The translations under genes and the position numbers were made by a program. This document shows positions 6,918 to 14,076 of a stretch of DNA of 15,265 bases, piece after piece. Source of the DNA: Dehalococcoidia bacterium (GTDB taxonomy: Bacteria > Chloroflexota > Dehalococcoidia > GIF9 > AB-539-J10); contig JAOUDT010000006.1 in NCBI GenBank assembly GCA_029859145.1, positions 1 through 15,265 of the forward strand. Direction: 5' to 3'. The notes beneath the pieces are model-generated. The model had not been told where the DNA came from and ran no database searches. It saw only the letters and a list, made by a program, of their open reading frames with translations. Every line of letters starts with the position of its first letter. Within the stretch, counting starts at the first letter, position 1.

Positions 6918-8204
6918 CTATTTCTTAACCCGGCCCGTCAGCGACCAAGGGCTCGTTCTCTGAACGTCGACCATCGTCAATTGGCCCTGCCAGTCTCCAG
7001 CATCTTCAAAGAATACCAGCTTGTTGCTCCGGGTGCGGCCATACCATTTCCCTCCCTTTTTGCCTTCCGCCAGTACCTCTACTTCCTGATCCTGAAGTTG
7101 CGAGTTGATCTCGCTGGCCACAGCCGCCTGAAGCTGTTCAATCTTATTGAGCCTTTCCTTTTTCACCTCCGCAGAAATATTGTCCTCATATTCCCGAGAG
7201 GCAATGGTGTCCGGGCGAGGAGAATAGGCCGCCACATGAACGACATCAAACCTCATTTCCTCGACCAGAGACAGACTGTGCTCAAATTGCCCCTCAGTTT
7301 CTCCAGGAAAGCCCACGACCAGGTCTGTGCTCAGGGATATTTGAGGCACTCTACAGCGGATAGTGTGAACAAGTTCTTTATATCGCCCCACGGTATATCC
7401 TCGCCTCATGCCCTTCAGTATATCATCATCCCCTGACTGCACAGGTAACTCCAGATGCTCGCAGACTTTCCTCAGGGAAGCCATAGCCTCGATGAGCTTC
7501 AGGCTCATATCCTTGGGGTGATTGGTCAGAAAGCGAATCCTGATAAGGTCATCTATGTTGGCTAATTCATTCAGCAAATCGGCCAGGTCGGGGTGACCGG
7601 GCAAATCGTGTCCGTAGGAATCAACGTTCTGCCCCACCAGAGTCACTTCTCTCGTGCCTCTTTTCACCAGTTCTCTCACTCCACAGACTACTTCCTCTAC
7701 AGGTCGACTCACCTCCCTCCCCCTCCTGTAGGGGACAATGCAATATGAGCAGAAATTATCACAGCCCTGGATGATGGGGATAAGAGTGCATGGCGAGGGA
7801 GCCAGCGTAGCGACATTGCCAGGATAGCGAGGCAACTTCTTGACAATAGGTGTGCCTTGCTTTTGCCCCCAGGCAACCAGCTCAGAGTAATCGCCAGGCT
7901 TGAATAGTAAGTCAACGTGAGGAAATCGTCTCCGCAATTCCATGGTGTGAGAGTTGACGAAACATCCGGTGACAAGTACTTGGAGATCGGGATGTTCATC
8001 CTTCAAGCCTTTCAAAAGGCCCAGGGTGCCCAGCACCTTGTTCTCGGCACTCTGTCTAACCACGCAGGTGTTGAGAACCACCAGATCGGCGTCGGTAAAA
8101 GAGGTCGCTGCCCCACAGCCGGCAGAATCTAGATATCCAGCTATTTGCTGGGACTCCGCCTTATTCATCTGACAGCCGATGGTCCAAATAAAATAGCGTG
8201 GCAT
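6918..8204 (-). CDS. miaB: tRNA-2-methylthio-N6-dimethylallyladenosine synthase MiaB
   Basis: MiaB is a radical-SAM methylthiotransferase that adds a methylthio group to i6A37 of tRNAs reading UNN codons. The 428-residue protein has the three domains in order. The N-terminal UPF0004 domain has three cluster cysteines (C11 in I-G-C-Q-M-N, C47 in L-N-T-C-V-V-R, C81 in T-G-C-F). The radical-SAM core has C148-x3-C152-x2-C155 in G-C-D-N-F-C-S-Y-C-I-V-P-Y, followed by R-G-R-E-V-S-R-P. A C-terminal TRAM domain spans roughly 365-426. The I-V-P-Y and R-G-R-E-x-S-R-P text favours MiaB over MtaB or RimO. The start ATG has GGAAGAGG upstream. It may be co-transcribed with yajC, 21 bases downstream. Confidence 0.93.
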   Translation of the reverse strand: MPRYFIWTIGCQMNKAESQQIAGYLDSAGCGAATSFTDADLVVLNTCVVRQSAENKVLGTLGLLKGLKDEHPDLQVLVTGCFVNSHTMELRRRFPHVDLLFKPGDYSELVAWGQKQGTPIVKKLPRYPGNVATLAPSPCTLIPIIQGCDNFCSYCIVPYRRGREVSRPVEEVVCGVRELVKRGTREVTLVGQNVDSYGHDLPGHPDLADLLNELANIDDLIRIRFLTNHPKDMSLKLIEAMASLRKVCEHLELPVQSGDDDILKGMRRGYTVGRYKELVHTIRCRVPQISLSTDLVVGFPGETEGQFEHSLSLVEEMRFDVVHVAAYSPRPDTIASREYEDNISAEVKKERLNKIEQLQAAVASEINSQLQDQEVEVLAEGKKGGKWYGRTRSNKLVFFEDAGDWQGQLTMVDVQRTSPWSLTGRVKK

Positions 8205-8228
8205 AATCCTCTTCCCTTCAGTCTGTGT

Positions 8229-8276
8229 TTATCCGATGATTATACCATCCAGCGGATGGTTCGGCACGTGCTCACT
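8229..8276 (-). pseudogene. Possible remnant of a nitroreductase 3' end
   Basis: Between the SDR gene and miaB, the minus strand has an open stretch ending in TAA that reads E-H-V-P-N-H-P-L-D-G-I-I-I-G-stop. The nitroreductase encoded at 10027-10596 ends H-H-V-P-K-R-A-L-D-E-I-I-I-G-stop. Nine of fourteen residues agree, the stops align, and about 31 of 45 bases agree when counted by hand. A TGA lies two codons upstream of the match in this frame, so no longer gene survives; the SDR stop codon overlaps the end of the stretch. I read this as the scar of a lost nitroreductase-family paralogue. Chance similarity of a short segment is possible, so confidence is limited. Confidence 0.4.
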
Positions 8277-9072
8277 GGATCATGTTTGGGTGGATTAAAT
8301 GAAAGCCACAACTGACAACGAGGTTGTGTCCAGTCATAGCGCTGGAATCATCTGAAGCCAGAAACACGACACAGGCCGCTACTTCAGATGGTTCGGCTAT
8401 TCTCCTCAGGGCATTATTATTCGTGATCCTACGCATCATTTCTTTGTAGGTGATGCCAGCATCAGTGGCCGAAACCTTGACCCAGTCTTCAAATTCCTGG
8501 GTCCGGGTAGCTCCAGGGCTGATGCAGTTGACACGAATACCGAATCTACCGACTTCAATGGCCAGAGTCTCTGTAAAGCCAATTACGCCCCATTTGCTGG
8601 CGCCGTACGGGCTTTCTTTAGGAACTCCGGACATTCCCGCCACGCTGCTGATGTTGATAATATTGCCGCTTTTCCGGGGAATCATACATTTAAGTGCCTC
8701 TCGAGAACAATACATAATGCCTGTTAGATTTATGGCCAGACAATCATCCCACTCCTTTGGATCCATATCCACTACGTCAGCGTTATTAAAGGTACCCCTG
8801 GCAGCATTATTCACCAAAATATCAATCTGTCCGAAGTCTTTAATGGCTTGGGCTACCATCCGCTTTGCCTGCTCATGGTCAGAAATATCGGCTTGTATGG
8901 CTTTTGCCCTGCCGCCCTTAGATTTGATGTCTTTGGCTGCCTTTTCCAGCCGTGAGAGGTTACGAGCGGCCATGACCACAGCCGCTCCTTCGCTGGCCAA
9001 GGCCAGGCTAATGGCCTTCCCTATGCCAGTCCCCCCACCGGTGACGATAGCTACCTTGTCCTTTAGTTTCAT
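8272..9072 (-). CDS. Short-chain dehydrogenase/reductase (SDR family oxidoreductase)
   Basis: This is a classical SDR of 266 residues. It has the NAD(P)-binding T-G-G-G-T-G-I-G (11-18), N-N-A (87-89), and catalytic residues N114, S142, Y155 and K159 in Y-x-x-x-K. The A-A-R-N at 34-37 puts an arginine near the end of strand 2, which often goes with NADP, but this is weak evidence. It would interconvert an alcohol and a ketone or act similarly; the substrate is not evident. The C-terminal V-V-S-C-G-F-H-L-I-H region replaces the common D-G-G ending. An ATG at 9081 directly touches the AGGAGG site, whereas ATG 9072 lies nine bases from it, so 9072 is chosen. It sits between an MBL-fold hydrolase gene and miaB on the same strand. 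Confidence 0.9.
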   Translation of the reverse strand: MKLKDKVAIVTGGGTGIGKAISLALASEGAAVVMAARNLSRLEKAAKDIKSKGGRAKAIQADISDHEQAKRMVAQAIKDFGQIDILVNNAARGTFNNADVVDMDPKEWDDCLAINLTGIMYCSREALKCMIPRKSGNIINISSVAGMSGVPKESPYGASKWGVIGFTETLAIEVGRFGIRVNCISPGATRTQEFEDWVKVSATDAGITYKEMMRRITNNNALRRIAEPSEVAACVVFLASDDSSAMTGHNLVVSCGFHLIHPNMIQ

Positions 9073-9081
9073 AGATTCCAT

Positions 9082-9087
9082 CCTCCT
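9082..9087 (-). promoter_or_regulatory. Ribosome binding site that fixes the SDR start
   Basis: The minus strand reads AGGAGG here. It abuts an ATG at 9081, too close for initiation, but is nine bases from the in-frame ATG at 9072. This decides the later start for the SDR protein. Confidence 0.7.
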
Positions 9088-9117
9088 GGGTTGTTTTCAA
9101 TGCTCAATAACGATACC

Positions 9118-9966
9118 CTAATATTCCCGCCAATTCCAGCTCATTCCGCCTTTGAACACATTTGCGTTCATTTCATTACTGATGAAAAGATTAGCTTCCG
9201 GGAAGCGTTTGACCATGGCGTAATAGAAACTGGCCACATCCTTCGTTCTTGCCAGTTCTTCTTCAGTAGCGACAAGATAGTCCTTGGTAAAATCGAACGA
9301 GCTGGAGTCAAAGGGCATTCCCGGTTTCTGATGGCCAGGAATTATTACTTCAGCATCCATTTTCTCCAGGCGCTCGATGTCCCGTATCCATTGCTGTCGT
9401 TCTTCCGCAGTAAGCTCGCATGTAAAAGGGTGCGCTTGATTGAAAAGAACATCACTGCCGACCAGAGTCCGTATGGAAGGAATCCAGACTACTGTGTTGT
9501 ATGTCATGTCCCCCATAACTTCGGGGACAATCTCGATGCGTTTCCCTTCCAGTTCGAAGTAGTTCTCGGTGAGAGACTCGATTTTGGCTGTTTTTCTGGG
9601 TACGTTTATGACTCCTATAACTTTCTCCCAGTGCTCTATTTTGCCAAAGAACTGTTTGTTGATGACACGAGCTACCGAAGGCAGCGCTAAAACCCGGGCT
9701 TCCGGGAAGGCTTTTGCAATAGTGCCCAATCCAAAGTAATGGTCGGGATGTGCATGCGTAATATAGATCGTCCTAAGATATTTGCCTGTCTCCAGTATCT
9801 CGGCGATTACCCGGTGGGCATCTGATAATGTCCACTGTGCATCGATGAGAACCGCATCAGTCTTGCCCGCTACGATTACGGAGGCAACTTCGAAACCGCT
9901 TTCGTCACTATAGAAGACCTTTGTTGCCAATGAGTTCGGCCCATGCGTATTAAGCCTAACTTCCAT
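9118..9966 (-). CDS. MBL-fold metallo-hydrolase
   Basis: The 282-residue protein has the metallo-beta-lactamase fold signature H71-A-H73-P-D75-H76, an upstream L-I-D-A-Q strand, G-S-D-V-L-F (D172 as bridging ligand) and P-G-H212 near the C-terminal side. Where most family members have G-H-T-P-G, the sequence reads G-D-M-T-Y, so the third-site histidine is replaced by D153. From memory, a subfamily with H-A-H-P-D-H-Y-F-G and a G-D motif at this point exists, so this may be a subfamily trait rather than damage. It would hydrolyse an ester, thioester or lactone; the substrate is unknown. No signal peptide is seen. The start ATG has GGAGAT upstream. It lies 60 bases after the nitroreductase gene and 45 bases before the SDR gene. 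Confidence 0.88.
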   Translation of the reverse strand: MEVRLNTHGPNSLATKVFYSDESGFEVASVIVAGKTDAVLIDAQWTLSDAHRVIAEILETGKYLRTIYITHAHPDHYFGLGTIAKAFPEARVLALPSVARVINKQFFGKIEHWEKVIGVINVPRKTAKIESLTENYFELEGKRIEIVPEVMGDMTYNTVVWIPSIRTLVGSDVLFNQAHPFTCELTAEERQQWIRDIERLEKMDAEVIIPGHQKPGMPFDSSSFDFTKDYLVATEEELARTKDVASFYYAMVKRFPEANLFISNEMNANVFKGGMSWNWREY

Positions 9967-10026
9967 AAGCTATCTCCTTCCTGGCAAAGCCTTCTTCACT
10001 TCAAAGACAGCGGTTGACGGCACCAG

Positions 10027-10596
10027 CTAACCGATGATTATTTCATCGAGGGCGCGCTTGGGCACATGGTGCACCCCTTCACTGTCGCGCCAGTACTTCG
10101 TGTCTCCGCCCGGGCCGACCGTTTCTATCACTACCTTTTCTTTGGGCTTGCCTACAGCCAACACAAGTAGTATCTCATATCGTGGCGGTATCTTTAAGTC
10201 CTTGCGAAGTCCTTCTTTTCGTATATTGGCGATCATACAGCCACCCAGACCCTTCTCAGTTGCCCCCAGCAGGATACTTTGCGCCGCTATCCCGGCGTCG
10301 TAGTCCCAGAACCTGCTTACCTCTGTATCCCCCAGAATAACAACGTATGCCGAGGGCCTCTCCCCTTCCGGAGGGCCTGGCCAGTTCGTCAGAAATCTGG
10401 CCCACACGAGGTTCGGGAATATCAGTGCGTTCTTCTGGCGGTCACAGGAAAGCATGTACTTAAGGGGCTGAAAATTCTTCGCCGATGCCGAGAGCCGGGC
10501 AAGGTCCACAAGTTCTTTTAAGGTCTCAAGGTTTATGTCAACTTCTTGATAAAACCGTCGATAGCTTCTATTCTTCGCTATCAGATCTCGTAACAT
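10027..10596 (-). CDS. Nitroreductase family protein (FMN-dependent)
   Basis: At 189 residues this is a compact member of the nitroreductase/FMN oxidoreductase family. The N-terminal R-S-Y-R-R-F motif (10-15) and N-F-Q-P-L (41-45, usually N-x-Q-P) bind FMN. The D-A-G-I-A-A-Q-S-I-L-L helix (100-110), G-L-G-G-C (116-120) and V-G-K-P-K-E (148-153) complete the family pattern. Such proteins reduce nitro groups, quinones, flavins or enoates with NAD(P)H, usually as dimers. A short insert around residues 60-80 includes N-W-P-G-P-P-E-G-E. The start ATG has GGAGAG upstream. Its C-terminal end is echoed in the gap at 8229-8276, which suggests a former paralogue. The physiological substrate cannot be inferred. 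Confidence 0.9.
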   Translation of the reverse strand: MLRDLIAKNRSYRRFYQEVDINLETLKELVDLARLSASAKNFQPLKYMLSCDRQKNALIFPNLVWARFLTNWPGPPEGERPSAYVVILGDTEVSRFWDYDAGIAAQSILLGATEKGLGGCMIANIRKEGLRKDLKIPPRYEILLVLAVGKPKEKVVIETVGPGGDTKYWRDSEGVHHVPKRALDEIIIG

Positions 10597-10638
10597 CGTG
10601 ATCTCTCCTTCCTGTCATTATCAGGCTCTTGCCTTCAG

Positions 10639-11658
10639 TTAGCCAGCTATCTTCAGGACTCCTGCGCCGCGGATTCTGCCTTCCTTGAGCAGGATTAAGG
10701 CCTCGTTGGCTTCTTCTAGCCTAAATTCCTGGGTTTCAGGGACGATGGGAATTTCGGCCGCCAAGAACAGGAATTCTTGAGCATCCCTTCTTGTTACATT
10801 GGCCACACTTTTCAGCTCCTTCTCGTACCAGAGATGCTCCGTGTAGTCCAACTCGGGAACAGGCGTTGTCTTGCGGATGGCATTTATGACAACCCTTCCC
10901 CCCTTCTGCAAATTCCTTAAGGCTTCACGTATCGGCTCTCCCACAGGAGTGAAGTCGATGGCGCAGTCGAGCTTTTCCGGTGAGGCATCGCCCGTGGCTC
11001 CAATCCAGTCAGCCCCCAGTTCCCTAGCTAGATTCTGGTGCTGCTTCTGGTTGGGCCGCGTAAACACGAAAACTTTCCCGTTGGGATATTTGTGTTTAGC
11101 AACCTGAATGACAATGTGGGCGGAGGCTCCAAACCCATAAAGTCCCAGCACTTTCCCATCTTCCATCCCTGAGAGTCTTAAAGCCCGGTAGCCAATTACT
11201 CCTGCGCATAGAAGCGGAGCAGCCTTCGCATCGGTAAACGTTTCGGGAATGGGATAGGCAAAATCTTCGTATATTACGGTATATTCCGCATAGCCCCCGT
11301 GGACATCCTTCCCCGTCCACGTTGCTGTGTCACAAAGATTTTCCTCGCCATTCAGGCAAAAGGAACACTTGCCGCAAGCCCGGTTAATCCAGGCAATCCC
11401 CACTCTATCGCCTTTCCTAAATTTCTTTGCTCCCGACCCCAAACGCTCCACCCTGCCAACAATCTCATGACCTAAAATCATGGGAAAATAGGAAGGAGAA
11501 ACCCGGCCTTCAATTTCGTCAAGCTCGGTGTGACAGACTCCGCAGGCAGAGACCCTGACCAGAATTTCCCCCCGCCCGGGAACAGGCCGAGGCAATTCCA
11601 CCAGCCTCAAGGGTTTCTCTTCGACCAGGGAGGTTTTCTCCAGCACCATCGCCTCCAT
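10639..11658 (-). CDS. Zinc-dependent alcohol dehydrogenase (MDR superfamily, AdhA-like)
   Basis: This 339-residue medium-chain dehydrogenase has catalytic-zinc ligands C39 (A-C-G-V-C-H), H64-E65 (G-H-E) and C151. The structural-zinc cysteines are C95, C98, C101 and C109 (A-C-G-K-C-S-F-C and N-L-C). Its nucleotide-binding loop is G-L-Y-G-F-G-A-S, an unusual form of G-x-G-x-x-G. It would oxidise a primary alcohol or reduce an aldehyde with NAD(P). The frame extends to an ATG at 11751 that overlaps the upstream stop as ATGA, but that start lacks a ribosome site and adds 31 residues unlike the family N-terminus. ATG 11658 with GAGGGTGG upstream begins exactly at the usual family start, so I chose it. 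It is followed 42 bases later by the nitroreductase gene. Confidence 0.91.
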   Translation of the reverse strand: MEAMVLEKTSLVEEKPLRLVELPRPVPGRGEILVRVSACGVCHTELDEIEGRVSPSYFPMILGHEIVGRVERLGSGAKKFRKGDRVGIAWINRACGKCSFCLNGEENLCDTATWTGKDVHGGYAEYTVIYEDFAYPIPETFTDAKAAPLLCAGVIGYRALRLSGMEDGKVLGLYGFGASAHIVIQVAKHKYPNGKVFVFTRPNQKQHQNLARELGADWIGATGDASPEKLDCAIDFTPVGEPIREALRNLQKGGRVVINAIRKTTPVPELDYTEHLWYEKELKSVANVTRRDAQEFLFLAAEIPIVPETQEFRLEEANEALILLKEGRIRGAGVLKIAG

Positions 11659-11747
11659 TGTGCCACCCTCTTTCCCTTTAGACAGCAGAACATCAAGCTG
11701 CCTTTGTGTTATACCAGCAGTACGTGCCCAGTAGCCCCGATACTCCC

Positions 11748-13322
11748 TCATACCACAAAGATGCTTTCGTAGAGACTTTCCGCAATTTCCGTGAAGTTGT
11801 CTCTGTAGAGTTTCACGGTTTCGGGAAGGTAGTCCAGTATGTCCTGCGCCGTTATCCCGTCCTCGCCCTTGTCTACGGCGGCAACATCTCCGGAGAATCC
11901 GTGGACAAACACACCCATTCTCACCGCATCCTCGAGACCTAATCCCAGACCGTACATGGCGGCAATAGTTCCGGTGAGGACGTCGCCACTGCCGGCCGTG
12001 GCCATGCCGGAATTGCCGCTCACGTTGATGAAGACACTCCCGTCTGGATAGCCTATGAGGGAATGGGCGCCCTTTAAGATGATTATGGCATTGAGTTCCT
12101 TTGTCGTGCGCTGCAAAACATCCACCTTGCTTTTATTTATCTCTCCTATCTCCATTTTGGCGATTCGTGACATCTCTCCCAGATGAGGCGTCAGTATCGT
12201 CGGCGCTTTCCTCTTTTTTATTCTTCCTAAGTCTCCAGCAATGGCAGTTATTCCATCGCCATCTACGAGCAGAGGCTTGTCGATTTTGGATGCCAGTTTC
12301 CGCACCAGTTCCTGTGTCTCTTCGGCCAAAGAAAGACCGGGGCCCAGGACTACCATGTCCACCGTCCGGGAAAATTCCAGAAGCTCATCCTCGTTTGCCA
12401 GTGCCATGCTTACTGAAGGCGTCTCTTCTTGAGGAACGAAGACAATCTCACTTCCTTTGCTGGCTACGAATGGTGAGATAGATTTGGGTGTTGCCAGGTA
12501 GGAAAGCCCGCCTCCGGCCTTCAGAAAAGACAGGGCAGCGAAGTAGGGCGCACCGAGGTAATTCGAAGAGCCGGCAATAAACAGAGCCTTCCCGTAACTG
12601 CCCTTATGGGTATCTGTGAGCCTTTCGGGAAGCTCCACGGGACTATTGACTGCTACCTTTATGCTTTCGGAATTATAGAGGGCGGGCGGGAAGGATATGT
12701 GGGAAACATACAATTTCCCGCAGTGCTCATAGCCGGGATAAAGCATATTCCCCAGTTTGGGAAGCCCGAATGCCACGGTGCAATCTGCCTTTACCGCGGC
12801 ACCCATCACCTCCCCAGTGCTGCCATTTATGCCTGAAGGAATATCGACGCTGAATACTATACTCTGGCTCTCGTTTATCAGTTGAATAGCATCTTTGTGT
12901 ATCCCGCCGACCTTTCGGACAAGACCTGTACCCAATATGGCATCCACGATGGCGTCACAATCGAGGAGCTCAGGTATCACAGAGTCGATTGAGCTAACGT
13001 TCGACATCTCTATGGGCATTCTGGACACTATTTCGAAGTTCTTTCTTGCCGCACCTTTGAATTTGGCTTCATCGTCTAGCAGAAAAACCTTCACTTCCCC
13101 GCCGTTGGAGTGAATCTTCCGAGCCACCACTAACCCATCACCCCCATTATTACCGCCGCCACAAAAGACTATGAATCTGTTGTCCTTTATGCCGAGTTCT
13201 TGTGATATGACGAAATACACCGCCTGACCGGCATTTTCCATCAGAAGGTCTTCCGAGATGCCGAATTCTTCCACAGCACGCCGGTCCAGATCTTTCATTT
13301 CATCCACTTTAGCTACTTTCAT
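11748..13322 (-). CDS. nnr: Bifunctional NAD(P)H-hydrate epimerase / ADP-dependent NAD(P)H-hydrate dehydratase
   Basis: This 524-residue YjeF-type fusion repairs hydrated NADH and NADPH: the N-terminal domain epimerises R- and S-NAD(P)HX and the C-terminal ribokinase-like domain dehydrates S-NAD(P)HX using ADP. The N-domain shows G-N-N-G-G-D-G (57-63) and D-A-I-L-G-T-G (127-133). The C-domain shows H-K-G-S-Y-G-K (239-245), T-P-H-L-G-E (378-383) and G-S-G-D-V-L-T-G with the catalytic aspartate at 447. The frame extends to a GTG at 13373 without a ribosome site; ATG 13322 has AAGGGGGT upstream and starts at the family N-terminus, so it is preferred. It is the first gene of the long minus-strand run, directly behind the divergent control region. 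Confidence 0.94.
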   Translation of the reverse strand: MKVAKVDEMKDLDRRAVEEFGISEDLLMENAGQAVYFVISQELGIKDNRFIVFCGGGNNGGDGLVVARKIHSNGGEVKVFLLDDEAKFKGAARKNFEIVSRMPIEMSNVSSIDSVIPELLDCDAIVDAILGTGLVRKVGGIHKDAIQLINESQSIVFSVDIPSGINGSTGEVMGAAVKADCTVAFGLPKLGNMLYPGYEHCGKLYVSHISFPPALYNSESIKVAVNSPVELPERLTDTHKGSYGKALFIAGSSNYLGAPYFAALSFLKAGGGLSYLATPKSISPFVASKGSEIVFVPQEETPSVSMALANEDELLEFSRTVDMVVLGPGLSLAEETQELVRKLASKIDKPLLVDGDGITAIAGDLGRIKKRKAPTILTPHLGEMSRIAKMEIGEINKSKVDVLQRTTKELNAIIILKGAHSLIGYPDGSVFINVSGNSGMATAGSGDVLTGTIAAMYGLGLGLEDAVRMGVFVHGFSGDVAAVDKGEDGITAQDILDYLPETVKLYRDNFTEIAESLYESIFVV

Positions 13323-13391
13323 TTTTACCCCCTTGCTAGAAACTGGCTCGAAGTCCATACTCGAGTATGCCACGTGAAGCGCTCAACTAGA

Positions 13392-13421
13392 ATGGTACCT
13401 CACTATTGATACAAAGCACAA
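13392..13421 (-). promoter_or_regulatory. Candidate promoter for the minus-strand gene run
   Basis: On the minus strand TTGTGC (13421-13416) and TACCAT (13397-13392) are separated by 18 bases. Both boxes are imperfect. The inverted repeat at 13400-13427 covers the upstream box and most of the spacer, as expected of a repressor site. This is position-based inference. Confidence 0.25.
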
Positions 13422-13427
13422 TAGTGA
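13400..13427. promoter_or_regulatory. Perfect 9-bp inverted repeat, candidate operator
   Basis: TCACTATTG (13400-13408) and CAATAGTGA (13419-13427) are perfect reverse complements with a 10-base spacer, so the half-site centres are 19 bases apart, close to two helical turns. It lies between divergently read genes, 78 bases before the epimerase/dehydratase start. No T-run follows on either strand, which argues against a terminator. A further CACTAT half-site lies at 13449-13454. I do not recognise the repeat as a known regulator motif. Confidence 0.5.
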
Positions 13428-13457
13428 AACGCAATCCTGCCGATCTGCCACTATCAC

Positions 13458-13490
13458 AAGACAACCGACTTTGCTACCCCGGCTTGTCTT
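13458..13490. repeat. 7-bp inverted repeat upstream of rubrerythrin
   Basis: AAGACAA (13458-13464) and TTGTCTT (13484-13490) are perfect reverse complements with a 19-base spacer. They lie 34 to 66 bases upstream of the TATAAT box, where an activator or redox regulator could bind. Seven-base arms with a long spacer can arise by chance, so support is modest. Confidence 0.3.
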
Positions 13491-13523
13491 AGCTGAAAAC
13501 TGGCGGCTGTCCCTTGCCGATAG

Positions 13524-13529
13524 TATAAT
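13524..13529 (+). promoter_or_regulatory. Consensus -10 box (TATAAT) upstream of rubrerythrin
   Basis: A perfect TATAAT lies 49 bases before the rubrerythrin ATG, with the likely transcript start near 13536. No good -35 box is seen at 16-18 bases upstream, so activation by a bound factor is possible. The downstream AGGAGG at 13563-13568 serves the gene. Confidence 0.45.
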
Positions 13530-13578
13530 AGGCCCGTTCGCTCAATGAGGTCTAGTATCGAGAGGAGGAAAAGTCGCT

Positions 13579-14076
13579 ATGTCGAAGACTGAACAGAACT
13601 TGAGAGACGCCTTTGCCGGAGAATCACAGGCAAACCGCAGATATCTTGCCTTTGCTGCCGCTGCTGACAAGGATGGCTATCCACAGGTAGCGAAGCTGTT
13701 TAGAGCCGCTGCTGAAGCTGAGACTATTCATGCCCATAACCATCTTAAAGCCCTCAAGGGGATCAAGAGTGCCAAAGAGAACTTGCTGGAAGCCATAACA
13801 GGTGAGACCCATGAATTCAAGGACATGTATCCCAAGATGCTGGAGGTTGCCAAAGCTGAAGGGAATAAAGAGGCAGAGCGGTCATTTCATTATGCCAATG
13901 CGGTAGAAAAGGTTCATGCACAGCTTTATCAGAAGCTCCTTGATAATCTGGGCTCCAGCAAAGAGACATCTGCATATTATGTGTGTCCCGTCTGCGGCTA
14001 CACCTCGGAAAAAGAACCTCCTGAAAGCTGCCCTGTATGCGGGACCAAGGGCAAGATGTTCAAAAAGATAGACTGA
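13579..14076 (+). CDS. rbr: Rubrerythrin
   Basis: Rubrerythrin reduces hydrogen peroxide to water in the cytoplasm of anaerobes, taking electrons from rubredoxin or NADH-linked reductases. The 165-residue protein has an N-terminal ferritin-like four-helix domain. Its di-iron ligand candidates are E15, E48 with H51 (E-T-I-H), E76 and E79 (G-E-T-H-E) and E110 with H113 (E-K-V-H). A C-terminal rubredoxin-like domain follows with C136-P-V-C139-G-Y and C151-P-V-C154-G. It is somewhat shorter than the classical 190-residue form but complete. The start has AGGAGG ten bases upstream, behind a consensus TATAAT. It leads a plus-strand group with a cyclophilin-like gene and an FMN flavoprotein gene, and is divergent from the NAD(P)H repair gene. 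Confidence 0.96.
   Translation: MSKTEQNLRDAFAGESQANRRYLAFAAAADKDGYPQVAKLFRAAAEAETIHAHNHLKALKGIKSAKENLLEAITGETHEFKDMYPKMLEVAKAEGNKEAERSFHYANAVEKVHAQLYQKLLDNLGSSKETSAYYVCPVCGYTSEKEPPESCPVCGTKGKMFKKID

Noticed and set aside
8450..9121. 223-codon plus-strand open frame opposite the SDR gene.
   Set aside because: The minus strand carries a complete SDR with all catalytic residues; the plus-strand translation is a mirror artefact.
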